Below, piece after piece: positions 43,016 through 55,467 of a DNA stretch of 64,000 bases. Below the pieces are notes generated by a model. It had not been told where the DNA came from. It saw only the letters and a list, made by a program, of their open reading frames with translations, and searched no databases. Position 1 is the stretch's first letter. Each line of letters starts with the position of its first letter. Where the stretch lies: NCBI GenBank assembly GCA_009760885.1, contig CM019701.1, forward strand, positions 39,859,515-39,923,514. Reading direction: 5' to 3'. Source of the DNA: Achatina immaculata. Taxonomy: Eukaryota; Mollusca; Gastropoda; Stylommatophora; Achatinidae. The position numbers and the translations under genes were made by a program.

Positions 43016-43650
43016 TTTGTTTTGTTAAGTAAGAATATCTGTACACTTACTTTCATTATAAGATTCTCCACAAGCCAACATTTATAACATGAATGCGACA
43101 GTACAAAACCGCTGCTTGTATAAAGAACATGTTCAGAACAAAAGCGCAGCAAGAGACGGGATCCCTTGCCTGGACATGAAGTCTGCAGCACTAAAAACAA
43201 CGTTGAAGTGCTTTATTGTCCTGAATATCACTACAATGTGAATTTTGGTTTTTAAATGATTTTTGTCACTGAAGATTGATCGTGGGAACCCATTAATATG
43301 TTGGTCTTTGGCAAGAAGGTTGGAGACCGCTGGATTTCCACAGGAATGCGAACATTTACGATGTGTGTTCGAGAATAATATTTCGACGTCAATACCCGAT
43401 GCAACATTAGGCAAGTAAAGAGTTGCATGTGTGGTTATCATCTGTGGTTATATTCTTTTGTATGAGAATGAAGTGGATGGACGTGTGTGGTTCAGTTTTA
43501 CAACAAGATAGAAAGAGTGGGAATAGTGGGCAACAACAAGAATGGAGGAAAGAAAGATGAGTGCATATAAATGAAGAACATACAACAATCCAATACTTTG
43601 GCAGGTCTTTTTTTTTTCAAGGATCACATACAAAAACAACACAGTCAGTC

Positions 43651-44390
43651 ATCATCATCATCAGGTGTCGTGCCGACTGGCGTTGGCTATTATGCTTCTC
43701 CAGAGTATCCGATCTTTCATGCTGGCCATCAGTTCAGTTGGTGATCTCCTCTCACACCAACCCGTCAGACTGTCCAGTATCATTTCTCTTGGTCTTCCTC
43801 TTGATCTTCTTCCTTCTATTTTTCCTGTTGTTATAATATTTTCAATGCCCTCTCTTCTCATTGCATGTCCTATGAAAGTCCATTGTCTCTCTCTTATCTT
43901 TTTGACAAGGTTTTTTGTCTCTCCAGCTCTTCTCATACATTCTTCATTAGTTATTTTTGCTGTCCAGGGGATTCGCAACATTCTTCTAATAAACCACATT
44001 TCTGCTGCTTCCAATGATTTTTGTGCAGACTTGCATATTGTCCATGATTCACTTCCATATAACAAGATAGGTTCAATATAGCGTTTAGGACTCGTTTTCT
44101 AACATTCATTGATAAGGATGTGTTAGTTAATATGTTTCTCATTTTCTGAAATGCAGCCTTTGCTTGGCCTATTCTGTTCCTAATTTCTATTCTGCATTTC
44201 CCATCTGAAGTTATTACTGCTCCAAGGTATTTGAATTTCTGCACCTGCTTTAGAATGGTTCCGTTTAATTTAATAGTGCATGCTGGTGGATTCTGTTTCT
44301 TAGATATAACCATAGTCTCTGTCTTTTTGATGTTCAAAGTAAGGCCTTTCTGCTCACTTTCTTTGGCGACTTTATCCATATGTCAGTCAG
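43651..44390 (-). mobile_element. LINE-B 3' part, frameshifted copy
   Basis: Partner of 37981-38720. A 2-base loss (AGCGTTTAGG against AGCATTTTAGG) breaks the reading frame into two overlapping pieces of 134 and 142 codons. Confidence 0.9.
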
Positions 44391-44399
44391 TCAGTCAGT

Positions 44400-44960
44400 C
44401 TTTTTTTTCCCTTTGTGTAAAACTAAACTATACATCCCCATCCACTTCATCACTAGAACCAGTTTTACTGCACTGGACATTTCTTTTATTTATATCCCTT
44501 GAGGAACTTTGCCTCCCTAACAGCACTCCTGTAGGCCTCTCTGTTGTAAGCAAGATGGCCTGCAAACGATGCATCCATTTGCAGATTATCAACGATGTCT
44601 TGCAGCCATCTTCGCCTTGGTCTTCCTCTTTTCTTTTTCCTGTTATGTATCCTTCCAAGACGGTCTTCTCTAAATTCTCATGACGTTTAATGTGTCTAAA
44701 TATTAAGTTTTCTCTCATTAATCCTTTTTACTAGCCAGCCTTCTTCAATATTAAGTTTGTAGTTTTGTAGTATGGATATATTTGTTCTTTTTTGTGTCCA
44801 TGATATCTGAAGAACTCTTCTGTAGCATTTACATTCAAAGGCATTTGTGTGTTTCTCAGCTGTTTTGTTAAGTGTCCAGGTCTCACAGGCATATGTTGCG
44901 ATGGGAAAGATGCATGCCCTTAAAAATGGCACGCATTTATACGTACTCGTCTTGCTTTCT
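44400..44960 (-). mobile_element. LINE-C 3' part (unit 2)
   Basis: Partner of 38730-39290. One base of the TATTTAAG stretch is missing at 44700, extending the terminal frame. Confidence 0.88.
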
Positions 44961-47900
44961 GCTATTCTAGTTTCTGCCCACTTTCCTCAGTCTTTCTATC
45001 TTTTTGTAAAACTGAACCATACATCTCCATCTCCATTACTAGAACCAGTTTTACTGCATAAGCCGTTTCTCCTATCTGTGTATGGGAAGGTCAGTATGAG
45101 CTATAGATCACTATTAAAGCTGAAATAGAGTATCTCTCAGTGTCCAGTGTCCTGTAATTTACGTTTAAAGCTCTGCTATATAATCAGCCGGCAGTGAGAT
45201 TAGAGGGCATTTGAGGATTATAGATTACAGAGAATGTGAAATGTTTCTTTTTTGATATTTTTTATTTCGTTATTTATATTATCATCATCATGTGCCATAT
45301 ATTTCTAGAGTTTAGAGGTATTTATTTGAAGTATTTGTTTTAATGAATTAATTACAAGCCAAAGGTAATATTCACTCATATCTAATATTTCCCCACATTT
45401 CCAGTAATTTATTTTTAATTGGGAGGATGTGGGATACATGTTCTGTCTTACATTTTATTTCTTGGCTATTTAACAAGCGGCCTTGTCAGTGTTTATTATC
45501 AAACTTGAAAACCATGAAAAAAAAAACGAGATATTTTTGGCACGTTACTGTACTATACTGAAGGTTTTACTTGAGGGCAAGATCGAAAGGGAAAGAACAC
45601 AACGACAACAACATGGATGGATGGACAAGATCAAGATATAGACTGGAGCCAGCTTGGCCGAGTGCACTGCGAAGACAAGAGGGCAGAACAGACTGGGGAC
45701 TCACTGAGGACAAACTTCCGTGGGGGAGACGATACGTTGTAATGATGATGGTGATGATGATATTAACTGCATCGTTTTAGACCAGTACATAAGCCCAACG
45801 TCTTCTATTTTGCAGGCGAGAAAAGGCTCGATACTGAAACCAAAACGATTTAAGACATTTTCAGTGCCATTAGAGAACGCTTTATGTCGATTTCTCTTAA
45901 GTCCGTTGATTCCACAGACATTCTGTTACAGCTCGGGATTGCTGGGTAATCAGGCTAATCCTGAATCAGAGCATGAGAAGGTGTGGGGCAGAGCAGGAGA
46001 GGAGCCTAGAAACTGCAGATCATGTCTAGAAAACTGAAGTGGATTGGCCACATACCGAGTATACAAGATACCAACATAACAAGACAGGCATCAACATGTC
46101 CCAAGAACTACATGGAGGAGTGAAGTTATAAAAGTGCTCAGAGACAAACGATATACACATGGAGGGAGGTAGAAAACAAACCAAAGAACAGGGATGACTG
46201 GAGAAACTTTATCCATTGCCTATACTCCATAGGGAGTAACGGCCATGATGATGATGATGATGATGATGATAGAGAACTTGCTAATCTTTCGTGTCTTTCC
46301 ATGATCTACGTCTTAGTGTTTTCCTCCTATGTTATTACATGAGATATTTTTTTCTAGTCTAGTGTGGAGAGGAACAGACAGAACTACAAAAATAAGATTT
46401 TTAAACGCATGCATCTTTCCCATCACAACATATGCCTGTGAGACCTAGACACTTAACAAAACAGCTGAGAAACACATACATGCCTTTCAATGTAAATGCT
46501 ACAGAATAGTTCTTCAAATATTATGGACTCAGAAAAGAACAAATATATCCATAGTACAAGAACTTAATATTGAAGAAGGTTGGCTAGTAAAGGGATTAAT
46601 GAGAAAAAAACTTAAATATTTTGGACACATTAAACGACATGATAATTTAGAGAAGACCGTCTTGGAGGGATACATAATAGGAAAAGGAAAGAGAGAAAGC
46701 CCAAGGCGAAGACTGCTGCAAGACATTGTTGATAATCTGCGAATGGATGCATCAGCAGCAGGACATCTTGCTTACAACCGAGAGGCCTACAGGAGAACTG
46801 TTAGGGAGGCAAAGTTCCGCAAGGGACATGCAAATGACTGACTGACTGACTGAGTCTGGTTGATTGCGTTTTCTTCAGTAATTCCTTATTGCCTTGCAGA
46901 ACAGTGTAAACAGCCTGCTGTCAGCGGTCGGGACATTAGGCTGTGAACTCTATTTGGTATACATGTTGTTGGAAAGATATTTTCCACTGAATTCGGGATA
47001 TGTCTCGGTGGGGTAGCCATCTTGAGGTTATGTGGATGTGATTTGTTCTTGATATTGAAGTATATACAAGTGTTATTGTACCCTGCATTGATTATGTTGT
47101 AAGTATATGAGATATATGGTTGTTGGCTATGATCCCATCAAGCACCTCGGGCTCCATCAGGTTGCTTGTGTATGAGTTTGGTTAGTGGAGATAGTTTCGT
47201 GAGGATTATAGTGCATGTACTGAGTGCACCCATAGGTATGTATGACATGGTTGTGGTATGAGCTGGGAATAGTGTTAATATATACAGCTGATATGGGCTG
47301 ACATACAGGAGTAATGCTTTTGGTCTATTCTGGCAATATGGTATGATTTGTTATGTAAGAGACCTTGAACGATGGTTCATTTATGCACATTCTCTTGCCA
47401 TGAGTTTGATGTCGTTGTCATGCACATATAGTATACATGTAACGTTGAGTGTTGATATAATGCTCATTAACAGCTGTTCATAATAAGTTGGCGTGTTATG
47501 TTCTAGTGTTTATGATAAAGGTGTAATGAGGACTCTCGCTTTTTTAATAATGCTTTACTTGTGTGTGATGTTAATATTCAATGCTTTGGTGAATATATGT
47601 ATGTATAAATATTGATTGTATTGGTTGCTAAAGCTTCTTATGACAACGAAGATTGATATGAGTTGAGGATTACTAACTTGCATATTTGGTTCAATTATGC
47701 ATTGCCAAAATGCTATGCCATTGCTTTCTATGTTATATATTTATATGTTCTGTGGTCCTTTTTGTGGAATGTGGTCTGGACCGTTATTAATATTGTTGTG
47801 TGTCCATGATGAGTATCTTGATGATGTCGTAATAAGCTTATTTTGTTAGTTGTTTTTTTTTACACACACTGACATATTTGTTTTGTATTTGGTATAAGAG

Positions 47901-47982
47901 ATGATGAGAAAGCAGAGTAGACATGATATATCTACACGTTGAACTGTTTGGCTAACAAGGATGAAGAAACCGAGATGGTTGT

Positions 47983-48325
47983 GGTCAGAGATTTTTCAAA
48001 AAAAAAAAGAAACAACGTTTGTACCATTGGGAGAATTTTAATTACTTAATTACCACTCTCACAAGTCTCTCACTCCCTTCTCTCCGTTATAATCCCTTAC
48101 CAACAGCGCGGGAAATCATGCTTCCCCACATTATACCGTCATTAGTGTTTCCAGGTAAATCACTTGCTGCTCCCTCCCAGCGAAGCTTTCTAAGCATATT
48201 TCGGTATTTTTTCTCTCCCCTTTCCGTTCCTTCTTTTTTCATTGAGTTTACCATTGATTACTAAGATCTGTAACTTTTGTTTTCTCGTGACATGTCTAAG
48301 AAAACTTTATTTACCTCTTCTCTCA
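47983..48325. other. No recognised feature
   Basis: Unique sequence after the duplication, including a poly(A) run near 48000. Confidence 0.4.
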
Positions 48326-48610
48326 TGGTTGGCTGAGTGGTTAAGGCGGTCGGTTTACTAATCCGGTGGTACCGGTTTTAAGTCCCAGCAAGTGGGAGTC
48401 TTTTCTGGTACACACCAAAAAGACCGCGGGGTTGACCCAGCCTCTAAACATGGGTGCCAGAGAAATCTGGGAAGGTAAAGCGGCCAGGCGTGATACTGAC
48501 CACATCACGCTTTCATGTGCCGAAGGTCTTGGAAAATACGGGTCAAACACCGTATTCCTCAATATGCCGTAATGGCGTGGAAACGGGAATTTTACATTTT
48601 TTTTGTCTGA
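48326..48610 (+). mobile_element. SINE-E, subtype 1, full length
   Basis: tRNA-like head TGGCTGAGTGGTTAAGGC (box A) and GGTTTTAAGTCCC (box B), body with CACACCAAAAAGACCGCGGG and GCGTGATACTGACC, 3' end GGAAACGGGAATTTTACATT. The head most resembles a class II (Leu/Ser-type) tRNA. Inserted in otherwise unassigned DNA. Confidence 0.88.
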
Positions 48611-48632
48611 TTTAATCAGCTTTCCTGTTTTA

Positions 48633-48815
48633 GCTATTGTGTTTTACAGACGTTAGTTTTTGTGTCAAAGCCATCCCATTGTACAGACGTTAGTTTTTAT
48701 GTCAAAGCCATCGCATTGTACAGACGTTAGTTTTTATATCAAAGCCATCGCATTGTACAGACGTTAGTTTTCGTGTTTTAGTCGTTTTTTTTCATTATGT
48801 TTTACAGACGTTTTT
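48633..48815 (+). repeat. 43-bp tandem repeat
   Basis: About four units of TACAGACGTTAGTTTTTATG plus TCAAAGCCATCGCATTG; the last units are degraded. Confidence 0.9.
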
Positions 48816-51149
48816 TTTTAAAAATATGTTTCCGCCTACTGACTAATCCCCAGATGTAGAGAGTAATCCTAACGATCGCACTGATACGAGAAAACAGATC
48901 CTGCAGTGTTGCTGCTCTAACTGATCCAGCAGGAGACATTAAAGTAACCAGTGCACCCAATTTTATTATCCTTAACTGGCCTTTCCTATAGAGTAAAATA
49001 GCCTGTATCCATCCTCTGCTTCTGTGATATATCCTTAAATTATAATTATGGCTCCCCCCCCCTTTCTCTCCCACACGCCTATATCCACGTGCGACATACT
49101 GATATGATGAAAACGTGTTATATATGCACAGCTTGCAAGATGGACCCCCGATGAAGTGCATTTTCCACGTCTGCACCATCTGGTGCGCGCAGTTTTGTGC
49201 AGCCTTCCCAGCTTAATCTAAATTCAGCTCCGACATTGATCGCTTGCTTCTACATTAACAGCGATTTTCAAAAAGAAGGCAGGTGGCTCCCCTAGGGGGA
49301 AAGATTTTGTTACCAACTGAAGAAAAAAATTAGTTAATATCGGTAATTAACACTGTTAAAGAATGCATACAGGTGAACATTTTTTGCTGGATTATGATTT
49401 AATATATAATAAGTGGGGGGATTTCTGAGGCAGTTTCGTTTGTAAAGGGAGGATTGGGACTTGGGATGTTGAGAAACGTTGTGCTACTGTAGTTTACAGG
49501 TCTGAAGACTTCGGTATACTAAGTATATTACTATACAAGGCACTGTGGAAATGCCGCTGGATGAACTCAGGTAAAATTAGCTCAAGGTAAGGCTGAGTAC
49601 TGAAGAACAGGCAAAATGATCAGTTTGACTTCGGTGAAACTGTCATGAAACAAAGGGAAAAACTCCAAATCAGTGTGGCATCCCCAACAAAGAATGAATT
49701 TTTTGATTTCGGAACCGAGTGTATCTATCTACTTGTACTTTGGGCTGTTATCATCTGCTTGTTAGCGCCTTCTCCTTGACCCACTGACACATTTGATCCG
49801 CTTTTTGGGGGGCATGTTACTCCGTTCTTTTTTGCAACGCTAAAGTGTAAAAAGTTAAGAGGGTAGCTGGGTGTCTTGAAACTATTGTATTTGTGTGACT
49901 GTCGGATGTTTCCTTCTCATTATTAAGTGCACTCGTATATGGGATTCCACACTGCACCCCTACATAATATACCAAGACAGGTTCTAGGCCTATCACCTGT
50001 GCCGAGCTTGCTACCCTGGGAATTTTACCTAATATGAAGAAATTAGACACATTAACGCAGCACATTTTTAATATTCATAAGAATAACTCATAAACACCAT
50101 AATGTTCACTGCAAGTAATAATTAATATTAATCACAAAACAAGAAGAGAACATATCACACACAACAAACGACAACTGAGAACCGCGATAACTGTAGGCAT
50201 CACGAACAAGAACATGCAACCAGAAAGGAGAGACACTTCATGAAATAAAAAAAAACATGATAAAACAAACTGTCTCTTTATATCACTCTCATATTAATCA
50301 TACATCTGCCTCAAAACTAGTTCTTCTTCGTACCTAACTATGCTGTCTTGTTCAGTCGCACTAATGTTCGACAACTCTGTCTTCTCAACACCAAACTATA
50401 TCAACAACTCGTGAGTTACCATCCATATTCCCAGTAACACCTGTTATATTCTTGCTAACTCATGAAACATCATATTCATTTTGCGCAGTGTTAATGCCTG
50501 CAGTTTACCATCACCAAATTATGATTCTCAAATGAAATATATCACAGTATATGAAACACGACATGAATGAAAAATTGTGACATTATGTATGTATGAAAGA
50601 TGAACATTCGCAAAAGTATAAATGCACATAACGTCAATGAACATTTACATGAATACTTCTGATTGCATACATGGTGCGCACGTAGCACATAACACAAACA
50701 AATGGCAATGTCGATGCGAATGCGATCAATCAAATATATCACACATGGCAAAATGAAATAAAAGGTGATGGTTTTCATGATGCACAAACCTTAACTACTT
50801 CTATAACAGTGAACACCGTTAACATTTCACCACGAACTACCAGTTCGTTATACAAAACAAGGAGCAACACTTCTTCTAACAAAACTTACATTTAAGTTCA
50901 CATAAACCAACACTAGACATACGACAAACAACACAACCTCGAAGATGACACATGGTGAGATCGTGGCAGGAAATGATCAAGTCAAATATACACTGACCCA
51001 TGAGACAATGACGATAACATGCTTCCTCACCATAAATCTGGTCGTACCTTCCCATAAACAACTAATAACTGGTCTGCTACACACTCTAACTGGATAACAC
51101 ACAAACCAGTCACGTGCCCCAAAACCACGAGTTGCTATTTGACCTTTCC
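48816..51149. other. No recognised gene
   Basis: AT-rich DNA; frames at 48802-49179 (-) and 50542-50787 (-) show no domain, and I see no repeat family match. 50977-51149 may be the degraded end of the Tc1 element. Confidence 0.4.
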
Positions 51150-51900
51150 CGTCGGCCGCTCTGAAAACGATAAAGCCAGCAACCTTCACAAACGGGTGAG
51201 GATTTTCTCTTGGCAGCCTAACTCTCCAGTTCGTCCCACATGGGCTCGACAAAAATCCCCGGCCGTGATAAGATATAAATCTGCTGTTGTTGAAAGTGGT
51301 CCTTTTGTGCCACATGTAGATGAGCATTGTCTTGCTGGAATATCACTGATGGCCCGCGTGCACTGAAGAATGGCTGTAGGTGGGGTGTTATGATTTCATC
51401 TCCTTATCGTAACATTGGTGATGACGAAGTTCGTTCTGACTATATGAAATTCCTCTTCAAACCATTACACTGCCTCCTATCATGCTGTCTCTTTGTAGCA
51501 CACAGGTCACCCAGAAAACGTTTTCCTTGACGTCTGTACATCAAACCACACCCGTCATTGCCTTGTAAACAGAATCTAGACTCATCAGAAAACGGAGTCC
51601 GTTTCCATTAATGATGGGGCCATGTCACGTGCTGTCTGGTCCAAACCAAATACTGCAGGTTTGTTAGGTGAGAGATTTGCCTCTCTGAGCCTGTTCCGCA
51701 CTGTCCTGACCGACACATGTCTTAAACCTGTAATGTTCCTGGCTATCCACAATGCCCGGATCACTCTCTTACGAAAGTGCATGAGGCGGATGTAACGGAC
51801 TTGTCCAGGGGTGGTAACTCGTGGTCAGTTGGTTCTGTGGCGATCAGCAGAGGATCCATTTTGGTTGAAACGGCCTTGAATGCGTGAAATAGTGTTCCTG
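51150..51900 (-). pseudogene. Tc1/mariner transposase relic
   Basis: Read on the minus strand in shifting frames: A-V-S-Q-H-F-N-V-H-R-N-T-I-S (helix-turn-helix), P-R-V-T-T-P-G-Q-V-R-Y-I-R-L-M-H, S-V-R-T-V-R-N-R-L-R-E-A-N-L, F-S-D-E-S-R-F, F-Q-Q-D-N-A-H-L-H and W-D-E-L. These are in the right order for a Tc1 DDE transposase, and the first two catalytic Asp blocks are visible. Stops and frameshifts make it dead. No terminal inverted repeats were found. The DNA-binding segment runs straight into the 42-bp array. Confidence 0.85.
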
Positions 51901-52346
51901 TGAACATTGAAGTGCTGAGATACTGCTGGTATAGTGCTCCTGTGAAGATTGAAGTGCTGAGATACTGCTGGTATAATGTTCCTGTGAAGATTGAAGTGCT
52001 GAAATACTGCTGGTATAGTGTTCCTGTGAAGATTGAAGTGCTGAGATACTGCTGGTATAGTGTTCCTGTGAAGATTGAAGTGCTGAGATACTGCTGGTAT
52101 AATGTTCCTGTGAAGATTGAAGTGCTGAAATACTGCTGGTATAGTGTTCCTGTGAAGATTGAAGTGCTGAGATACTACTGGTATAATGTTCCTGTGAAGA
52201 TTGAAGTGCTGAGATACTGCTGGTATAATGTTCCTGTGAAGATTGAAGTGCTGAGATACTGCTGGTATAATGTTCCTGTGAAGATTGAAGTGCTGAGATA
52301 CTGCTGGTATAATGTTCCTGTGAAGATTGAAGTGCTGAGATACTGC
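51889..52346. repeat. 42-bp minisatellite derived from the Tc1 helix-turn-helix
   Basis: About 11 units of ATTGAAGTGCTGAGATACTG plus CTGGTATAATGTTCCTGTGA plus AG. On the minus strand each unit is exactly 14 codons and reads A-V-S-Q-H-F-N-L-H-R-N-I-I-P, the transposase segment at its edge. The plus-strand 156-codon frame is a by-product. Confidence 0.93.
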
Positions 52347-52860
52347 TTATACCGCCGAGCCGCCAGCTAACATCCCTGTAGCTATTACTCGCAGCATGTG
52401 TTTCAGTCTTAGCAATGAGAAAGAAAAAGACGTTTCTGTTCTACTTTTAGTACTCTTTTTTTTCCAACGACTACGTCTTCATATGGCTGTGATTAGAGCT
52501 ATACACCTACCTTCCTCTAACCTGTGCTCACCTTCCTCTAATCTGTGCTCACCTTTCTCGCGATGGTTCCTCTTGAGCTGTAATTATCTCCCCATGAATA
52601 CTGAGATCCAACTGTAGATGCATTTTTCCATGCTAAAAAAACAGTACCGGCATTTTATAAAATTTGTCTGATCAGTCTTCAATGTTACTTTCATTTATAT
52701 TATTGTTTGTGTGTTACTCACAGAAGTCTAACACTTCGACTGATGATCGCATTAATTGATGTTGAAAGTGACCATCAAGACTTAACTACTGGTCATATTC
52801 TTCTTGTATCTTAAGCACTGATAAGCTGGTAAACATGTTGACAGAATTTGTGCTTAAGTT
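52347..52860. other. No recognised gene
   Basis: A 21-bp doublet CCTTCCTCTAACCTGTGCTC near 52509-52555; otherwise nothing. Confidence 0.45.
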
Positions 52861-53050
52861 TCATTCATTCATTTGCATGTCCCTTGTGGAACTTTGCCTT
52901 CCTAACAGCTCTCCTGTAGGCCTCTCGGTTGTAAACAAGATGGCCTGCTGTTGATGCATCCATTTGCAGATCATCAACGATGTCTTGCAGCCATCTTCGC
53001 CTTGGTCTTCCTCCAAGTACGCGTTTAAAATTTGTTCTGGGATTATGTAA
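52861..53050 (-). mobile_element. LINE-C 3' end
   Basis: ATTCATTCATTTGCATGTCC tail and terminus, then the minus frame R-P-R-R-R-W-L-Q-D-I-V-D-D-L-Q and K-F-H-K-G-H-A-N-E. Confidence 0.88.
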
Positions 53051-53129
53051 GCGTTTCAAATGACTCAGGATAAGCTGTTGAGCGTTTTGATTATTTATTT
53101 AGAGGTTTCGGAGAAAGAGCACGTGCTGC

Positions 53130-53415
53130 CGCGTGTAGGTTGGTTTATTTGATGTTGTTTTATGATAATGTTGTAAAGGTTTTTGTTGGCTGATTTGTCT
53201 GCTGCTGATTTATGATGTTTTTGTTGTAGGGGCACGTTTTGATTGACTTGTTTCATACTGTTTTGTGATGTTGTTGTAGGGATTTTTATTGAATGACTTC
53301 CTTGGTGCTGTTTTATGATGTTGTTGTAGGGGTCTTTATTGACTGACTAGCTTGATGTTGTTATAGAATTACTTAGTGGTTGATTTGCTTAATGCTGTTT
53401 TGGTAATGTTGCTAT
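53130..53415 (+). repeat. Degenerate tandem repeat, about 56 bp
   Basis: Four to five loose copies of GCTGTTTTATGATGTTGTTG plus TAGGGGTTTTTATTGACTGA. Confidence 0.75.
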
Positions 53416-53424
53416 TGCTTTAAC

Positions 53425-53710
53425 CCTTCATCTTGGAAATGGCAGCCTAATGTTCTTTATAGGCGATGATGTGAAGGTTTTGTGGCACACACGCTGTCCA
53501 ATAGGGAATACTTTATGGTGACCACGTTTGCAGACCTTGAATGTGACTAAATACAATGTGTAAATAAGGTGTAATGCTTCTTTAGCAGAATCCACCACCA
53601 CGGAGATCATAGATGATCTCTGTTCCGTTAGTCAGGCCCTTTCTGTAACTAAAGGTCCTAAAGGGGAAAGGACACAGCTGCAGTTTTCCAGCTCTGACAT
53701 CAGCGGTTAG
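53425..53710 (+). mobile_element. DR-A, diverged copy without array
   Basis: CCTAATGTTCTTTATAGGCGATG, ATGCTTCTTTAGCAGAATCC, TCTGTTCCGTTAGTCAGGCC and GGACACAGCTGCAG follow the DR-A order. Confidence 0.7.
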
Positions 53711-54338
53711 TAATAGGTCCTTCATGCGCTGGCCTATGGCCGCATTTGGGACTGGCCGTGAGGCCGTATGTCAGCCGTTACAGGAGGAGGTCACACACTA
53801 AGTACGGCTCGCTACTTTAACATACTATAAAATGAATAGAAATGTTTATCATCACTTTAAAATATTAACAGAAACCAAATTAGCACAGCAGCTTTGTGGA
53901 GATTAGTCACAGACATATAAACTACAACACACTGAATAAAAACACACCTCATACATTTTCACTGAAACACAAACGCTTAAATACACTTATGCTGTTTACA
54001 CAGATCGATATGCACATATTCTGTACTCACTAAAAGATGATAAAGCGCGCTTGTTCATCTCCTCCTCTAGTCTTATGGTGGATTTATACTGTATGTATAA
54101 CATATTAACCACATAATGAATCATATCACATTAAACAGTTTATTTTTGTTCCGTGGGACTTGGTCGTAAGTTCGAACGGCCGTAATTCAGCCCATCGTAA
54201 GTCGAGCCTGTATACCTGCTCTACTTTTATAAGATGCACGTAGTAAGAATATTTTTAAAATCTGCCTGGTGTTTTCTATATAAACAAAAAACATTACTTT
54301 CTATTAATGTATGTGACAAGTAATGCATTGTTCATCTT
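53711..54338. other. No recognised gene
   Basis: AT-rich, nothing identified. Confidence 0.4.
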
Positions 54339-54438
54339 TTGGTTATGTTAATTAAAAGCAACGGCACATGTGAAAATTGATAGAGAGCAAATAGAAGAAG
54401 TCGACTATTTGAGATATTTAGGCAGCACAGTTGATAAA

Positions 54439-54476
54439 CTGGGGGGGGGGGGGGGGGGAGAGAGGGGGGAGGAACA
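54439..54476 (+). repeat. Long G-run
   Basis: CTG followed by about 19 G, then AGAGAGGGGGGAGG. It replaces a normal Gly-Gly codon pair of the LINE-I frame (Y-L-G-S-T-V-D-K-L-G-G). Confidence 0.85.
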
Positions 54477-54494
54477 GGTTAAAGCTAAGATAAT

Positions 54495-54925
54495 CAAGAT
54501 TCATTCCTTCATTTGCATGTCCCTTTGCGGAACTTTGCCTCCCTAACAGCACTCCTGTAGGCCTCTCGGTTGTGAGCAAGATGGTCTGCTGCTGATGCAT
54601 CCATTTGCAGATCGTCAACGATGTCTTGCAGCCATCTTCGCCTTGGTCTTCCTCTCTTTATTATTCCCATTATGTACCCTTCCAAGACGGTCTTATCTAG
54701 ATTATCATGACGTTTAATGTGTCCAAAATATTTAAGTTTTCTCTATGTAATCCTCTTTACTAGCCAGCCTTCTTCAATATTACGTTCTTGTAGTATGGAT
54801 ACATTTGTTCTTTTTTTTGTGTCCATGATATTTGAAGAACTCTTCTGTAGCATTTACATTCACAGGGATGTATGTGTTTCTCAGCTGTTTTGTTAAGTGT
54901 CCAGGTCTCACAGATCTGGACAGTA
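54495..54925 (-). mobile_element. LINE-C insertion in LINE-I
   Basis: TCCTTCATTTGCATGTCCC terminus through GTCCAGGTCTCACAG. Minus frames T-W-T-L-N-K-T-A-E-K-H and C-Y-R-R-V-L-Q-I-S-W-T. It separates adjoining LINE-I codons. Confidence 0.88.
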
Positions 54926-55181
54926 TTTATCCAACTTAACAAAATTGTTGGCATCAAAGAACATCAGAACAGGAACCAAACTCAGGCTGTTTACCACAGT
55001 TGTAAAGACTGTCCTGTCTTATGGTTCGGAGACTAGTGTGATGACTAAGACAGTATAACGGAGGATATATTCATGAACTACTACTTAAGAAAGATTCTAA
55101 ACATAAAATGGCAGGGCAAAAGAGTGAAACGAATAGGTCTGGGACAAGAGCCTATGAACCTACAAATCACCTCTAGAAAAT

Positions 55182-55467
55182 AGAGGTGGACTAAGTAAGT
55201 AAAGGTAAAGGTAACCCTGTCATGCCTTAGAGGCACATAGGAATATGGTGTTAGTGCCCATATTTTCCTTGACCTGTCAGCACACTAGAGGGTGATATGG
55301 TCAGTATCACGCCTGGCTGCCTTTTCCTTCCCCAACTCCAGAAGAAGTCGGGTACCCATTTCTACAGCCGGGTGACTGGGGCGCCGCCGGACGGATTCGA
55401 ACCCCTGACCTTCGCCATGAGAGACCAGTGCACTAACCACTTCGCCACTCAGACAAGAGGTGGACTA
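55182..55467 (-). mobile_element. SINE-E, subtype 2, with 12-bp target duplication
   Basis: AGAGGTGGACTA at 55182-55193 and 55456-55467 brackets the element. The minus-strand head GTCTGAGTGGCGAAGTGG and GGTTCGAATCC (box B) differs from subtype 1, while the body (AGGCGTGATACTGACC) is shared. The tail is GGTAAA repeats. Confidence 0.92.

Larger units (their letters stand above)
42401..47982. repeat. 5.6 kb tandem segmental duplication, unit 2
   Basis: Directly follows unit 1 in the same orientation. It ends at about GAGATGGTTGTGG, beyond which the sequence has no partner. Shorter than unit 1 mainly by 128 bp of array and about 92 bp of terminal duplication. Confidence 0.95.

Noticed and set aside
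48326..48400. Functional tRNA gene
   Set aside because: Box A and box B are present but the sequence continues into the shared SINE-E body and lacks a clean acceptor stem; the same applies to 35790-35855, 55390-55455, 59333-59400 and 614-700.
51900..52370. 156-codon frame with a 14-residue repeat on the plus strand
   Set aside because: The meaningful reading is the minus strand, where the unit is Tc1 transposase; the plus frame is a by-product.
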